From: Actinoallomurus purpureus
GTDB taxonomy: Bacteria > Actinomycetota > Actinomycetes > Streptosporangiales > Streptosporangiaceae
Reading direction: 5' to 3'
DNA: 64,000 bases
Assembly: GCF_024055795.1 (NCBI RefSeq)
Contig: NZ_JAMXMY010000013.1
Span: 186,001 to 250,000, forward strand
Of the stretch, positions 41,046 through 49,336 are shown piece by piece; the first letter of the stretch is position 1, and every line of letters begins with the position of its first letter. The notes under the pieces were generated by a model. It did not search any database. It saw only the letters and a program-made list of their open reading frames with translations, and was not told the DNA's origin. The position numbers were made by a program, and so were the translations under genes.

Positions 41046-42062
41046 ATGACCCGCATCGCCGTCAACGGATTCGGCCGCATTGGACGCAGCACGCTCCGGG
41101 CCTTGCTGGAGCGCGACAGCAAGCTCGAAGTGGTCGCCGTCAACGACCTCACCGCCCCCGAGACGCTCGCGCACCTGCTCAAGTACGACAGCGCGCTCGG
41201 CCGCCTCGGCCGCTCCGTGGAGGTCGACGGATCCCGGCTCGTGGTCGACGGCCGCCGCATCACGGTGCTCGCCGAACGCGACCCCGCCGACCTGCCGTGG
41301 GCCGAGCTGGACGTCGACATCGTGCTGGAGTCGACCGGCCGCTTCACCGCGGCGGACGCCGCCCGCGCGCACATCCGCGCTGGTGCGGAACGCGTGCTGG
41401 TGAGCGCCCCCTCCGCCGACGCCGACGTCACGCTCGCCTACGGCGTGAACACCGACGCGTACGACCCTGCCGAGCATGTGATCGTCTCGAACGCCTCGTG
41501 CACCACGAACGCGCTGGCTCCGCTGGCATCCGTGCTGGACGACCTGGCCGGCATCGAGCACGGCTTCATGACCACGGTGCACGCCTACACACAGGAGCAG
41601 AACCTGCAGGACGGCCCCCACCGCGACCTGCGTCGCGCCCGCGCCGCCGGGGTGAACATCGTGCCCACCACCACCGGGGCCGCCAAGGCCATCGGCCTGG
41701 TGCTGCCAAACCTCGACGGCAAGCTGTCGGGCGACTCGATCCGCGTTCCGGTGCCGGTCGGCTCGATCGTGGAGCTGAACACCACGGTCTCCCGCGAGGT
41801 CACCCGCGACGAGGTGCTCGCGGCCTACCGCGCCGCCGCCGCCGACGGCCGGCTCGAGGGCATCCTCGACTACGCCGACGAGCCGCTGGTCTCCAGTGAC
41901 ATCACCGGCCAACCGGCGTCGGCGATCTTCGACGCCGCACTCACCCGCGTCGACGGCAGGCACGTCAAGGTGGCGGCCTGGTACGACAACGAGTGGGGCT
42001 TTTCCAACCGCCTCATCGACACGCTGGAGCTGCTCGCCGCACGTCAGGTCCCGGCCCCCTGA
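41046..42062 (+). CDS. gap: Glyceraldehyde-3-phosphate dehydrogenase
   Basis: A 338-aa NAD(P)-dependent enzyme of central glycolysis converting glyceraldehyde 3-phosphate to 1,3-bisphosphoglycerate. It has the N-terminal Rossmann motif NGFGRIGR, the catalytic Cys in SNASCTTNALAPL, the HAYT histidine block, and the C-terminal AWYDNEWGFSNR. Length is normal. ATG 41046 has AAAGGAG 8 bases upstream. It follows a GlxA/AraC-type activator gene that probably controls it. Being next to regulators and IS scraps rather than pgk and tpiA, it may be a second, condition-specific copy. Confidence 0.97.
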   Translation: MTRIAVNGFGRIGRSTLRALLERDSKLEVVAVNDLTAPETLAHLLKYDSALGRLGRSVEVDGSRLVVDGRRITVLAERDPADLPWAELDVDIVLESTGRFTAADAARAHIRAGAERVLVSAPSADADVTLAYGVNTDAYDPAEHVIVSNASCTTNALAPLASVLDDLAGIEHGFMTTVHAYTQEQNLQDGPHRDLRRARAAGVNIVPTTTGAAKAIGLVLPNLDGKLSGDSIRVPVPVGSIVELNTTVSREVTRDEVLAAYRAAAADGRLEGILDYADEPLVSSDITGQPASAIFDAALTRVDGRHVKVAAWYDNEWGFSNRLIDTLELLAARQVPAP

Positions 42063-42087
42063 CGTCTTGCGGGAGCGGCAGGCGCGG

Positions 42088-42228
42088 TCCGGGTGGCGGC
42101 GGAGAACCCCGGGTGGGGCTACCGGAGGATCGCCGGGGAACTGGCCCATCCGGGCCGCAGGATCGCACCCTGCCTGCCCGAGGTCGGCGTGCACCTCCTG
42201 TTCGGTGGTGGCGTTATGCCCTCATGCG
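42088..42228 (+). pseudogene. Transposase fragment (ENPGWGYRRI block)
   Basis: The plus strand reads AVRVAAENPGWGYRRIAGEL and AHPGRRIAP, the region linking the HTH half and DDE core in integrase-type transposases, then degenerates. It continues the family of the fragment at 36863, which stops at precisely this block, but on the opposite strand and 5 kb away. Confidence 0.65.
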
Positions 42229-42546
42229 TCGATAGGCCACGGCACGCCAGCCGAGCATGACCAACCCGAGAAACAGCATCGCGACAAGAACGAAGGTCAC
42301 CGCGGTCCCCTGACCGGAAACGACACGCAACGCCATACCGGCGGCGACGGTCACCAGCCAGACGCCGATGCCGGTGCCCACGAGCGCTGCGGGTCGCCGC
42401 CCAGCCGATCACTAGTCCCGTCAGGAACGGCCAGGCCGACTTCGCGATCCCGGCAATGGTCTCGCCCTCACTGTGCCAGCCCGCCCGATCACCACGAACG
42501 CCATCACACAGCACAGGTCAAGGACCACCGCGGTTACCGAACGCAT
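42214..42546 (-). pseudogene. DUF3054 membrane protein with two frameshifts
   Basis: Three frames rebuild one 111-codon protein: MRSVTAVVLDLCCVMAFVVI, then EGETIAGIAKSAWPFLTGLV, then IGVWLVTVAAGMALRVVSG and VTFVLVAMLFLGLVMLGWRA with VAYRR at the end. Four hydrophobic helices and these motifs match DUF3054, a small actinobacterial membrane family. The shifts lie near 42480 and 42405 and compensate each other, so total length is unchanged. Probably inactive, or two sequencing errors. Confidence 0.7.
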
Positions 42547-42966
42547 GTGCCTCAGCGTATCGACGGGCCCTTGATGGCCGGCTGCGCCACCGGACGACCT
42601 GGCTCATTCAGGATCGCTACCTGCGACTTTGTCGAGGCCCTTGCAACTGCCTGCAGGTCCGAACCCGCGGATTAAGAGCGAGCAACCAGCGCATGGCACG
42701 GGCAGGGAGCGCGACGTCGGCGGTCGGCCGCGGCTCTCTCGTACACCACGTCCGTGGACGCAACCCGCCCCGCCGCCGGCGGGCGTACTCTGCCCTGTCG
42801 ACCTTCGGCGGGCGGGACGGTGCCGTGGCGAAGGCCGGCCCTGCAGAGCGGGTACGTGGAGATCGCTCACGCTCATGCCGGGGAGACGCTGAAGCTGTCC
42901 TAGCCGTTCGAGCTGAGCTTCGATCCGGCCGATCTGGCGGGTCCCCGATGCGGAGGGCCCGCCTGC
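42547..42966. other. Gene-free stretch with tRNA-Lys scrap and shared 25-bp repeat
   Basis: No gene is supportable. On the minus strand 42659-42678 reads CTCTTAATCCGCGGGTTCGG, identical to the anticodon loop and 3' stem of the tRNA-Lys(CUU) half-gene at 45936-45980, with nothing else of the tRNA. Bases 42742-42766 repeat 32201-32225. Both suggest past recombination here. Confidence 0.5.
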
Positions 42967-43671
42967 TCAGAGTGCGAGGAGTTCGAAGGGCATCGCGTGG
43001 CGGACCCCCGCCGTCGTACCGGTGGCCTCGGCGATTCCGGTCAGGAACGCGGCCGGATCGAAGTCACTGCCGAGATTGTCCAGGTAGACCTTGTGCGCCC
43101 GAAGCGAGGCGATCCCGGCGTCGAGGTGACCGGTGACGTCCACGTAGTGCGCGGCGTTCGGAGAGTTGCTGAACAGCGCGAACCGCACGCCCTTCCACGG
43201 CTCCTCGGCCAGTTCGGTGAAGACCCACGGATTGGCCGCGTCTCGTACGGCGTCGGCCAGGGCCAGGCCGAACACCCGATGATCCGCCATGTTGAAGCCC
43301 TGCCCGCCGGACCACGTCTCGCGGAAGTTCAGCGACACGACGACCTCGGGCCGGTGACGGCGGATCGCGCGGGCGAGGTCACGGCGAAGAGGCAACCCGT
43401 ACTCCAGTATCCCGTCGGGATGACCGAGGAACTCGACGACCTCGACCCCGACCTCGCGCGCGGCCGCCACCTGCTCCTCCGAACGGAGTCGCCCCGTCGT
43501 GGCCGGGTCCATCGACTCGATGCCGGCCTCACCCCGGGTGCCGAGCACCTCGATCACGGTCTTGCCCTGCGCCGTCCACCGGGCGATCGCCGAGGCCGCA
43601 CCGTACTCCAGGTCATCGGGGTGGGCCACGACAGCGAGCGCCCGCCGCCAGTCCTCCGGTACCGCTTCCAT
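42967..43671 (-). CDS. PIG-L family deacetylase
   Basis: A 234-aa zinc-dependent N-acetyl-sugar deacetylase of the PIG-L/LmbE family. The AHPDD metal motif lies at residues 17-21 (LAVVAHPDDLEYG), followed by GTRGEAG, RSEEQVAAAREVGV and NMADHRVFG, all standard. Relatives include MshB and BshB of mycothiol/bacillithiol synthesis and antibiotic-modifying deacetylases; the substrate is not given by context. I start at ATG 43671 because AAGG lies 8-9 bases upstream; GTG 43680 lacks a ribosome site. Confidence 0.93.
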   Translation of the reverse strand: MEAVPEDWRRALAVVAHPDDLEYGAASAIARWTAQGKTVIEVLGTRGEAGIESMDPATTGRLRSEEQVAAAREVGVEVVEFLGHPDGILEYGLPLRRDLARAIRRHRPEVVVSLNFRETWSGGQGFNMADHRVFGLALADAVRDAANPWVFTELAEEPWKGVRFALFSNSPNAAHYVDVTGHLDAGIASLRAHKVYLDNLGSDFDPAAFLTGIAEATGTTAGVRHAMPFELLAL

Positions 43672-43815
43672 GACGCGCACCTTAGCGCGGTGTCACTCTC
43701 CGCCGATCATGGGCTGACCCGCGGATTCACAGCTCCCCAGCCGCTGCTCCAGCCGATACGGTCCGACCTGGTGCGGATTATTACCCTGCAGCGGCCCCCT
43801 CGTTCATAGCGGGAT

Positions 43816-43861
43816 GGTGCACCCGGCGGCTCGGCTATGAGCCGGAACCGCCGGGTGCACC
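43816..43861. terminator. Strong 14-bp hairpin downstream of the secreted protease gene
   Basis: GGTGCACCCGGCGG (43816-43829) and CCGCCGGGTGCACC (43848-43861) are perfect inverted arms with an 18-base loop. They lie 41 bases past the stop of the minus-strand protease gene, so they most likely end its transcript. The rest of the gap 43672-43901 has no gene. Confidence 0.75.
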
Positions 43862-43901
43862 AGGTGCCGGACGCCGGAGCCCAACACCTTCGTCTGCTTT
43901 C

Positions 43902-45020
43902 TCAGGGCTGGGGCCTGTCCCACAGTGTGAAGGCGAAGTCTCGCAGGATGGGGGTGACAGGCTGGTAGAACGTGGTGCCGCCTATGGAGCAGTTGCCGGA
44001 GCCGCCGGAGAGCATTCCGAGTCCGGTGGCGCTGTCGTAGAACGGGCCACCGCTATCGCCTGGCTCGGCGCAAGCGGTCGTTTGGGTCAGACCATTGACC
44101 GTTTCTCCACTGCCGTAGGTCACGGTCACGTTGAGCGCTGTGACTGTGCCACCGCGGACACCGGTGGTGCTGCCGCTATGCTGCACCGCCTCGCCAACGA
44201 AGGCGTCGCCCGAGCCGGCAATGAACTGCCTGGTGCCGGCCACCGTACCCCAAACGTGGATCCCAGCAGTGTCGTATTCGACGACGCCGTAGTCACCGCC
44301 GGCGCCGAAGACGTTCGCGTGGCCCGAGTTGCTGCCGAGACGGCTAGTCAGGCCCTGGTTGGCGTACCAGGTAGGGCTAAGGTGCGTGCAATGTCCGGCG
44401 GTAATGAAGAAGTGCCGGGCACCGTTGAAAACATTGAAACCGAGTGAGCAGCGTGCCGTACCTCCTGAAACGCCTGCGTAGATGGCTGTGCCGTCCAGCA
44501 TGGTAGGGCCGTCGAGCGTGCTCAGTTTTCCGTTGAGAGGCACGATCCTGGCCGACGCGCCTAGCTTGTTGGCAACGGACTTGAGCTTGGTCAGCTTGGA
44601 CCCCTTGACGGATTTGTCCGCTGAGATCACAACCTGGTCGGTGGCCGGGTCGATCGCCCACGCGGTACCGGGGATCCGGGCAGAGCGGTCGAGTTCGTCG
44701 GTCGCCCTTGTGAGATCGGCGTGGCTGTGAGCGACCATACGCGGGGTCGCGTCGGCCGCACGAACGCTCTGGGCGGCGGAGTTGTCGGTAACAGTGACGA
44801 TGAGCCGGCCCGTCGCCTTGTCGAAATACGAGCCGGCGCTTCGGTTGTCGCCTAGGTGCTTGGCCAGCGTGGTCGCGAGGTTCGCCAGATGTTGCCGGTC
44901 GGTCGGCGCGGCCGGTTTCGGCGGTGGCGACGCCGCAGCCTGCGCACTCGGCGTAGCAGCCGAGAAAGCGGCTGTCACAGCCATCGCGACCGCGCATGAG
45001 AATGAAGCGATCTTGACCAT
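43902..45020 (-). CDS. Secreted S1 serine protease with propeptide (streptogrisin/alpha-lytic type)
   Basis: A 372-aa preproprotein. A Sec signal (residues 1-28: hydrophobic SFSCAVAMAVTAAFSAA ending ATPSAQA) precedes a pro-region of about 150 residues typical of alpha-lytic/streptogrisin zymogens, then the chymotrypsin-fold domain: ITAGHC (catalytic His), GGDYGVVEYD (Asp) and CAEPGDSGGPFYD (Ser). Cysteines pair near His and Ser as usual. It is exported and self-processed to degrade extracellular protein. It starts at ATG 45020. A strong terminator hairpin follows. No neighbour is functionally linked. Confidence 0.93.
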   Translation of the reverse strand: MVKIASFSCAVAMAVTAAFSAATPSAQAAASPPPKPAAPTDRQHLANLATTLAKHLGDNRSAGSYFDKATGRLIVTVTDNSAAQSVRAADATPRMVAHSHADLTRATDELDRSARIPGTAWAIDPATDQVVISADKSVKGSKLTKLKSVANKLGASARIVPLNGKLSTLDGPTMLDGTAIYAGVSGGTARCSLGFNVFNGARHFFITAGHCTHLSPTWYANQGLTSRLGSNSGHANVFGAGGDYGVVEYDTAGIHVWGTVAGTRQFIAGSGDAFVGEAVQHSGSTTGVRGGTVTALNVTVTYGSGETVNGLTQTTACAEPGDSGGPFYDSATGLGMLSGGSGNCSIGGTTFYQPVTPILRDFAFTLWDRPQP

Positions 45021-45310
45021 AGTCCCTCCGGACAGATTTCTTGAACGCGCCGGTCATTACTGGCCGCGTCCTCGTCCGTGAGGACGCTAGGCGACTCACG
45101 AGACAGTGCGAATCGGCCGAATTATGCAACCCAGGCAGCCGGTGATGGGTAATTTCACCCACGCGTGGCGTTGACGCGATCCAGGCCGTGCCCACCTTCT
45201 CCGCGCATGATGGAACCGACCTCGCAGCCCCGCAGCGGTGGCGCCAAAGCCCGGATCGGTCGAACTCGATGTCGGTCCGGCCCTGTCCGATCGGGTAGCA
45301 CCGAAGAACT
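45021..45310. other. Gene-free stretch upstream of the protease
   Basis: It holds the promoter side of the minus-strand protease. No coding frame with family character or ribosome site is seen, and no clear operator. Confidence 0.4.
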
Positions 45311-45333
45311 GTGGACTTTTAATCCGCAGGTTC
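45311..45333 (+). other. tRNA-Lys(UUU)-like anticodon arm scrap
   Basis: GTGGACTTTTAATCCGCAGG then TTC: arms GTGGA and TCCGC can pair around the loop CTTTTAA (anticodon UUU), and AGGTTCGAAACC follows like part of a T arm. D arm and acceptor stem are missing. A near-identical 23-mer lies at 3211-3233 on the other strand. Most likely a mobile-element scar. Confidence 0.35.
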
Positions 45334-45935
45334 GAAACCGCAGGTAGGCGCCCTGGGCCAATTCGGACATTTCGAAACTCGCACGTCACGGCTGTTGTCG
45401 CAGGTGTGCGCCGAGTGCATCAAGGGATGATTCTCGGCCGCTGCTCAGGGTCGTTTCCTGGGCAGATTGTAGGCACTCCATCGGTATACGCCTGGTTCGT
45501 GAGTTCGCGAATGTGCCTATCCTGCCGCTCAAGGTCCATCGGGCGGTCGTGGCGGCGCTACCAGGCCGCGTCGGCTGGGCGTGATCACTGGAAGTCCCCT
45601 GCGCGCTGTAGCGACCGCCTGGGCCGATTGGAGAGTATTCCTGGGCGTGTGTCCTGGGGGAGTGGCGTGGCGGGGATAGGAGTGCTCGGTTACGCCGATG
45701 GGCGGTGATGGGGTCGGTTGGCCGCCTGTCGGCCTCGGACGGCGTAGATGTGATCTGGGGCCGGTTCGCTGGCGGCGGCTGTCGGGTGGTGGTCGGTGCC
45801 GTTCCGGTGGTGTCTGGGGGGCGGATTTACCAAGATCACGGCACGCGAGCACAGATGGAGCACACGTGGTCGCCAAACCGCCTGAAACGGACACTGGGCG
45901 TTCCCGGTGGTACCGAGAACGCCCAGGTCAGGACG
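45334..45935. other. Gene-poor stretch flanking the tRNA-Lys scar
   Basis: Several frames stay open by base composition, but none shows a recognisable family, a ribosome site or consistent codon use. The part next to 45936 is in the position an element-end flank would take downstream of a tRNA attachment site. Confidence 0.4.
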
Positions 45936-45980
45936 GGTGCGCCGCCAGGGACTTGAACCCCGAACCCGCGGATTAAGAGG
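45936..45980 (-). other. 3' half of tRNA-Lys(CUU), probable attachment-site scar
   Basis: The minus strand reads the anticodon loop CTCTTAA, the 3' stem TCCGC, variable GGGTT, a full T arm (CGGGG-TTCAAGT-CCCTG), the acceptor strand GCGGCGC, A and CC. Upstream of the loop the expected GCGGA stem and D arm are absent, so the gene cannot be functional. Duplication of a tRNA 3' half is the usual trace of tyrosine-recombinase integration, and an integrase lies 0.8 kb away. Confidence 0.75.
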
Positions 45981-46347
45981 CGTGAATGCTTGAGCCGGGA
46001 GTGTGGGTTTCACAGCCCATGGGCGTGCCTACATGTCGGGCGGCGTGCCCAACCCCGTGCCTGAGCGTGTGCCTAAGATCGTTAGCCCTGGTGCGAGGTA
46101 TGCCGACGGCGTGCCTAAGCGCGTGCCTAAGAAGTGCCTACGGGGTCAGGTTGGCTTGGTTGCGTGCCGTTCGGGCCGGATGGATGTGCAGAAGCCATCA
46201 GCCATGTTGAACACCCACGACCAGCCTCAGCAAGAGCAACGAGGCCCGGCGCTACGGTCTGCCTCCGATCGCCGGCCAGCCGACGCGCAACCGCCGCACT
46301 GCACGCGCCCGAAACGCCGGCAGGCCGCTGCAGGAGGACGCCAGTCC

Positions 46348-46596
46348 ATGGCATCTGCCAACGGCCGCTCAGGGGCACTGGAGCCTGCGATCCCATCGTC
46401 TGATCAGCGAGACGAGCCGCTGGTGTGCACGCCTGAAGAGGCTGCGCGGTTGCTCGGGGTGAAGCCGTCGTGGCTGCGCCGTAAAGCCGCCGCCCGGGCG
46501 ATTCCCTGCACCTTCTTGGGCAAGCATCTGCGGTTCTCCCGCGCCGACCTGGAGGCGATCGTCGCCGCCGGCCAGCAGACCCCGCGCCACCGATAG
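46348..46596 (+). CDS. Excisionase-type helix-turn-helix protein
   Basis: An 82-aa protein with a MerR/Xis-like winged helix: CTPEEAARLLGVKPSWLRRK, then CTFLGKHLRFSRADLEAIVA. This is the standard DNA-binding module of actinomycete element excisionases, which bend DNA at attachment sites and direct the integrase towards excision. ATG 46348 has AGGAGG 10 bases upstream; the frame is open further up but has no better start. It is followed 125 bp later by the integrase in the same direction. Confidence 0.85.
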   Translation: MASANGRSGALEPAIPSSDQRDEPLVCTPEEAARLLGVKPSWLRRKAAARAIPCTFLGKHLRFSRADLEAIVAAGQQTPRHR

Positions 46597-46721
46597 CCGG
46601 ATCCGCCCGGGGGAGCGGGGCGGGACTTGAGCGCTTACCCCGAGTTGAGCGGTGATGACCCCGACCCGCGCCGCCCCACAGCGGCGCGACCCGATTCCCG
46701 TATGCATGGAAGGAGATCATT

Positions 46722-47891
46722 ATGGCCTGGGCAGAAAAACGCGGACCGTGGTTCCGGGTCCGCTATCGCGATGGCGACGGTGTCGTCCGCACCACACCGG
46801 ACAAGTACCGGACGAAGACCGAAGCCCTCGCCGCGGCTGAGGATATGGACAGCGACCAGCGCCGCGGAACCTTCATCGACCCCAATGACTCACGGACCGG
46901 TCTGGCTGAGTGGGCGAGTCAATGGCGGACCACGCATCTGGTCGCGGCCAGTACCCAAGCCAAATACGACCACTACCTCGACCACTACCTCGACCAGCAC
47001 ATCCTGCCCGCCTTCGGGCACCTGTCCCTCGATCAAATCCGCCGCAGCGCGGTCAAGCAATGGGCGATCGACTTGCGCGCCCGTTACAGCCTGGCCAGCG
47101 TCCGCGGCATCGTCACCCTCATATCGCTGCTGCTCACCGCAGCGGTCGAGGAGCGCATGATCGCCATCAACCCGATCCAGGGCTTGCGCATGGCCGAACC
47201 CCGCACCCGCCACCAACCCGACACCACGCTGCGGCAGCCCCCAAAGCGCCCCATCCCCACCAGCGAGCAGATCCTGGCCATCGCCCACCGCATCCACCTG
47301 CTCGGCGGACGCTCGGCGCAGGTGATGGTGATCACAGCGGCCTTCACCGGGATGCGCTGGGGCGAGATCACCGGCCTGGCCAAGACCAACTGCCACCTCG
47401 AGCAGGGCTACCTGCGAGTCGACCCGGAGACCGGCTCATTGCACGAGGTCGGCGCGCGCCTGTGGCTCGGCCCGCCCAAGACCGACGCCGCCGCCCGGCG
47501 CATCGACCTGCCACCCTTCCTGGCCACGCTCATTCAGGAGGTGATCGACGGTCATGACCATTCGCAGGTGTTCATCACCCCGGACGGGCACTGGCACCGG
47601 CGATCCAACTTCGCCCGCCGCCTATGGCGCCCCGCCTGCGACGGCGACCCCGACCGCAAATGGCCGCCCATCCTGCCCAGGGCGGTCTTCCATGGCCTGC
47701 GCCACCACCACAAAACGATCCTGGACGAACTCGGCATCGAAGACGCCCTCAAATACGAGCGGATGGGGCACCACATGCCCGGCATCGCCGCTGTCTACAG
47801 CCACGTCACCGACCCCATGCGACAGAACCTGCAGAACCGGCTCCAGCAACGATGGACCACCCAAACCACCGATCAGCCATCGCAACCATAA
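46722..47891 (+). CDS. int: Tyrosine recombinase (phage/AICE-type integrase)
   Basis: A 389-aa site-specific recombinase. The N-terminal AP2-like arm-binding region (WFRVRYRDGDGVVRT) and core-binding domain precede a catalytic domain with all key residues: Arg212 (FTGMRWGE), Lys253 (GPPKTDAAARR), His324 and Arg327 (FHGLRHHH), His350 (MGHHMPG) and Tyr359 (AVYSHV). It therefore looks active. ATG 46722 has GGAGATC upstream. It lies with its 3' end 220 bp from a tRNA-Val 3' half, its probable attachment site, and pairs with the excisionase gene. Origin: an integrative element of actinomycetes. Confidence 0.95.
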   Translation: MAWAEKRGPWFRVRYRDGDGVVRTTPDKYRTKTEALAAAEDMDSDQRRGTFIDPNDSRTGLAEWASQWRTTHLVAASTQAKYDHYLDHYLDQHILPAFGHLSLDQIRRSAVKQWAIDLRARYSLASVRGIVTLISLLLTAAVEERMIAINPIQGLRMAEPRTRHQPDTTLRQPPKRPIPTSEQILAIAHRIHLLGGRSAQVMVITAAFTGMRWGEITGLAKTNCHLEQGYLRVDPETGSLHEVGARLWLGPPKTDAAARRIDLPPFLATLIQEVIDGHDHSQVFITPDGHWHRRSNFARRLWRPACDGDPDRKWPPILPRAVFHGLRHHHKTILDELGIEDALKYERMGHHMPGIAAVYSHVTDPMRQNLQNRLQQRWTTQTTDQPSQP

Positions 47892-47924
47892 CCCCGACCC
47901 ATCTCATGCCGAGGGGGAGCACGG

Positions 47925-48161
47925 CCGGGAGCATCACCGGGAGCACTGCTCCCGGTGACCCCGACCCACGAAAAGTACTGACCCCGACCTATGGAATGGG
48001 TAGTTCCGATCACCCGTGGAGCACCCTGCTCCCGATCTGCTCCCGATTCCGGCCGACCGTTAGCGTCAGAAACCAAAATGCAGGCCAGGCGCATGGCCTG
48101 ACCTGCATTGATGTGGTGGGCGATACTGGGATTGAACCAGTGACCTCTACCGTGTCAAGGT
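47925..48161 (-). repeat. Direct repeat copy B: element end with tRNA-Val(GAC) 3' half
   Basis: Minus-strand bases 48161-48114 are the 3' half of tRNA-Val(GAC). The anticodon stem is complete (CTACC-TTGACAC-GGTAG), followed by variable region, T arm, acceptor strand and CCA. The D arm and 5' acceptor strand are missing. With the following 170 bases it repeats 5646-5862, with one mismatch inside the tRNA part. It is the expected attachment site for the adjacent integrase. The gap 47892-48305 has no gene. Confidence 0.8.
47934..47958. terminator. 12-bp perfect hairpin after the integrase gene
   Basis: TCACCGGGAGCA and TGCTCCCGGTGA are perfect arms around a single C, 43 bases past the integrase stop. 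A degraded version lies in repeat copy A near 5650. It probably terminates integrase transcription; a role as an integrase-arm site is possible. Confidence 0.6.
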
Positions 48162-48305
48162 AGCCCGTGGTATCGGGTGAGCTGCGGTGATGCGTGAAAG
48201 TGCAGGTAAGGGCCCTCGATAAGGGTCAGTTGAGCGACGTTCGGCGACGTTACGGGAAGTGGCCGTCGCCCATTCCTCGCCCAGCCCCTGGTCGGGAGCT
48301 CAATC

Positions 48306-49244
48306 ATGGTTTCTGGAGATCTCGAGGCACAGGTCACCGGTTCCGAGGAGCGGCGCGGTGACCAGGTAATCCGCTGGGCGACCACGCTCAGCGTGGTCGT
48401 GCTGGCAGTGATCGCGGCCATCGTGTCGTATCGGCACATGTATCTGCTGGTGCGGCGGTACGAGGAGACCTCATGGACCGCTGTTCTGCTCCCGATCTCG
48501 GTCGATGGCATGATCGTCACCTCGTCGATGTCGTTGCTCATGGACTCGCGCTGCCACCGGCGGAGCGGGCTATTGCCCTGGGCGCTGCTGCTCATCGGCA
48601 GTGCGGCCAGCTTGGCGGCGAACGTGGCGGTGGCCGAGCCCTCGGCGGTGGGCCGTCTGATCGCCGCATGGCCGAGCTGCGCCTTGATCGGGTCGTATGA
48701 GCTGCTGATGCGCCAGGTCAGGCAAGCCGCCCTGCGGACCGTCCCGGAGGCTTCAGAGGTATCTCATACGTCCCCCATGACCGATGGCACCGCTCCGAGC
48801 GCGCACGCATACGAAGCGGCGGCGGTGCCTGCAGGCGCCTCTTATGTAGCTCAGACGGATCCAGCAGATGACGACATAGTCTCCTACGAGCCTCATACCA
48901 ACGGAGACGATCTAACGACCACCTCATTCAATCTCCAGACGGAGCACCCGAACCACATCGACGCCAAGCGCCTCGGCGCAAAGACAAGCGGGGTCTTGGC
49001 AGAGTCCTCCGAAAGCGCCGAGCGGACTCAAGGGCGGGGCGAGGCCGCGGGATGGGGGTTACAGCGCCGGGCGTGGCAGTGGGCGGTCGCCGAGCAGGAA
49101 CAGACGGGAGACCTGCCCACAGGGAAGGCGATCGCGGAGCATTTCGGGCGTCGTGAACGCTGGGGGCGTCTCGTCAAACAGGCTGGCCTCGGCGGGCGCT
49201 TTGATCGGATTCCAGATGATGGCCCGGCATTCAGGGCTGTTTGA
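48306..49244 (+). CDS. DUF2637 (Spd-like) membrane protein of integrative elements
   Basis: A 312-aa protein. Residues 20-145 hold four hydrophobic helices in the DUF2637 pattern (ATTLSVVVLAVIAAIVSYRH, LLPISVDGMIVTSSMSLLM, LLIGSAASLAANVAVAEP, AAWPSCALIGSYELLMR). A disordered middle leads to a C-terminal HTH-like end (TGKAIAEHFGRRERWGRLVK). Such proteins accompany conjugative AICEs and plasmids and are thought to help mycelial spread. ATG 48306 has GGGAG upstream. It lies beyond the tRNA-Val scar, so it belongs to a different element than the integrase to its left. Confidence 0.85.
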   Translation: MVSGDLEAQVTGSEERRGDQVIRWATTLSVVVLAVIAAIVSYRHMYLLVRRYEETSWTAVLLPISVDGMIVTSSMSLLMDSRCHRRSGLLPWALLLIGSAASLAANVAVAEPSAVGRLIAAWPSCALIGSYELLMRQVRQAALRTVPEASEVSHTSPMTDGTAPSAHAYEAAAVPAGASYVAQTDPADDDIVSYEPHTNGDDLTTTSFNLQTEHPNHIDAKRLGAKTSGVLAESSESAERTQGRGEAAGWGLQRRAWQWAVAEQEQTGDLPTGKAIAEHFGRRERWGRLVKQAGLGGRFDRIPDDGPAFRAV

Positions 49245-49336
49245 GGCGGCCTGGGATTTGCTTCACTGTCCTTTGTTGATCGATAATTGCGGCGTTTGAA
49301 CAAGGTCGTCCTATCCAAAGGGCGCGCAACAGCACA

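Noticed and set aside
45238-45708. A 156-codon plus-strand open frame between protease and excisionase
   Set aside because: No ribosome site, no family motif, and it runs through a tRNA-like scrap.
45936-45980. Functional tRNA-Lys gene
   Set aside because: The sequence upstream of the anticodon loop cannot form the anticodon stem or D arm.
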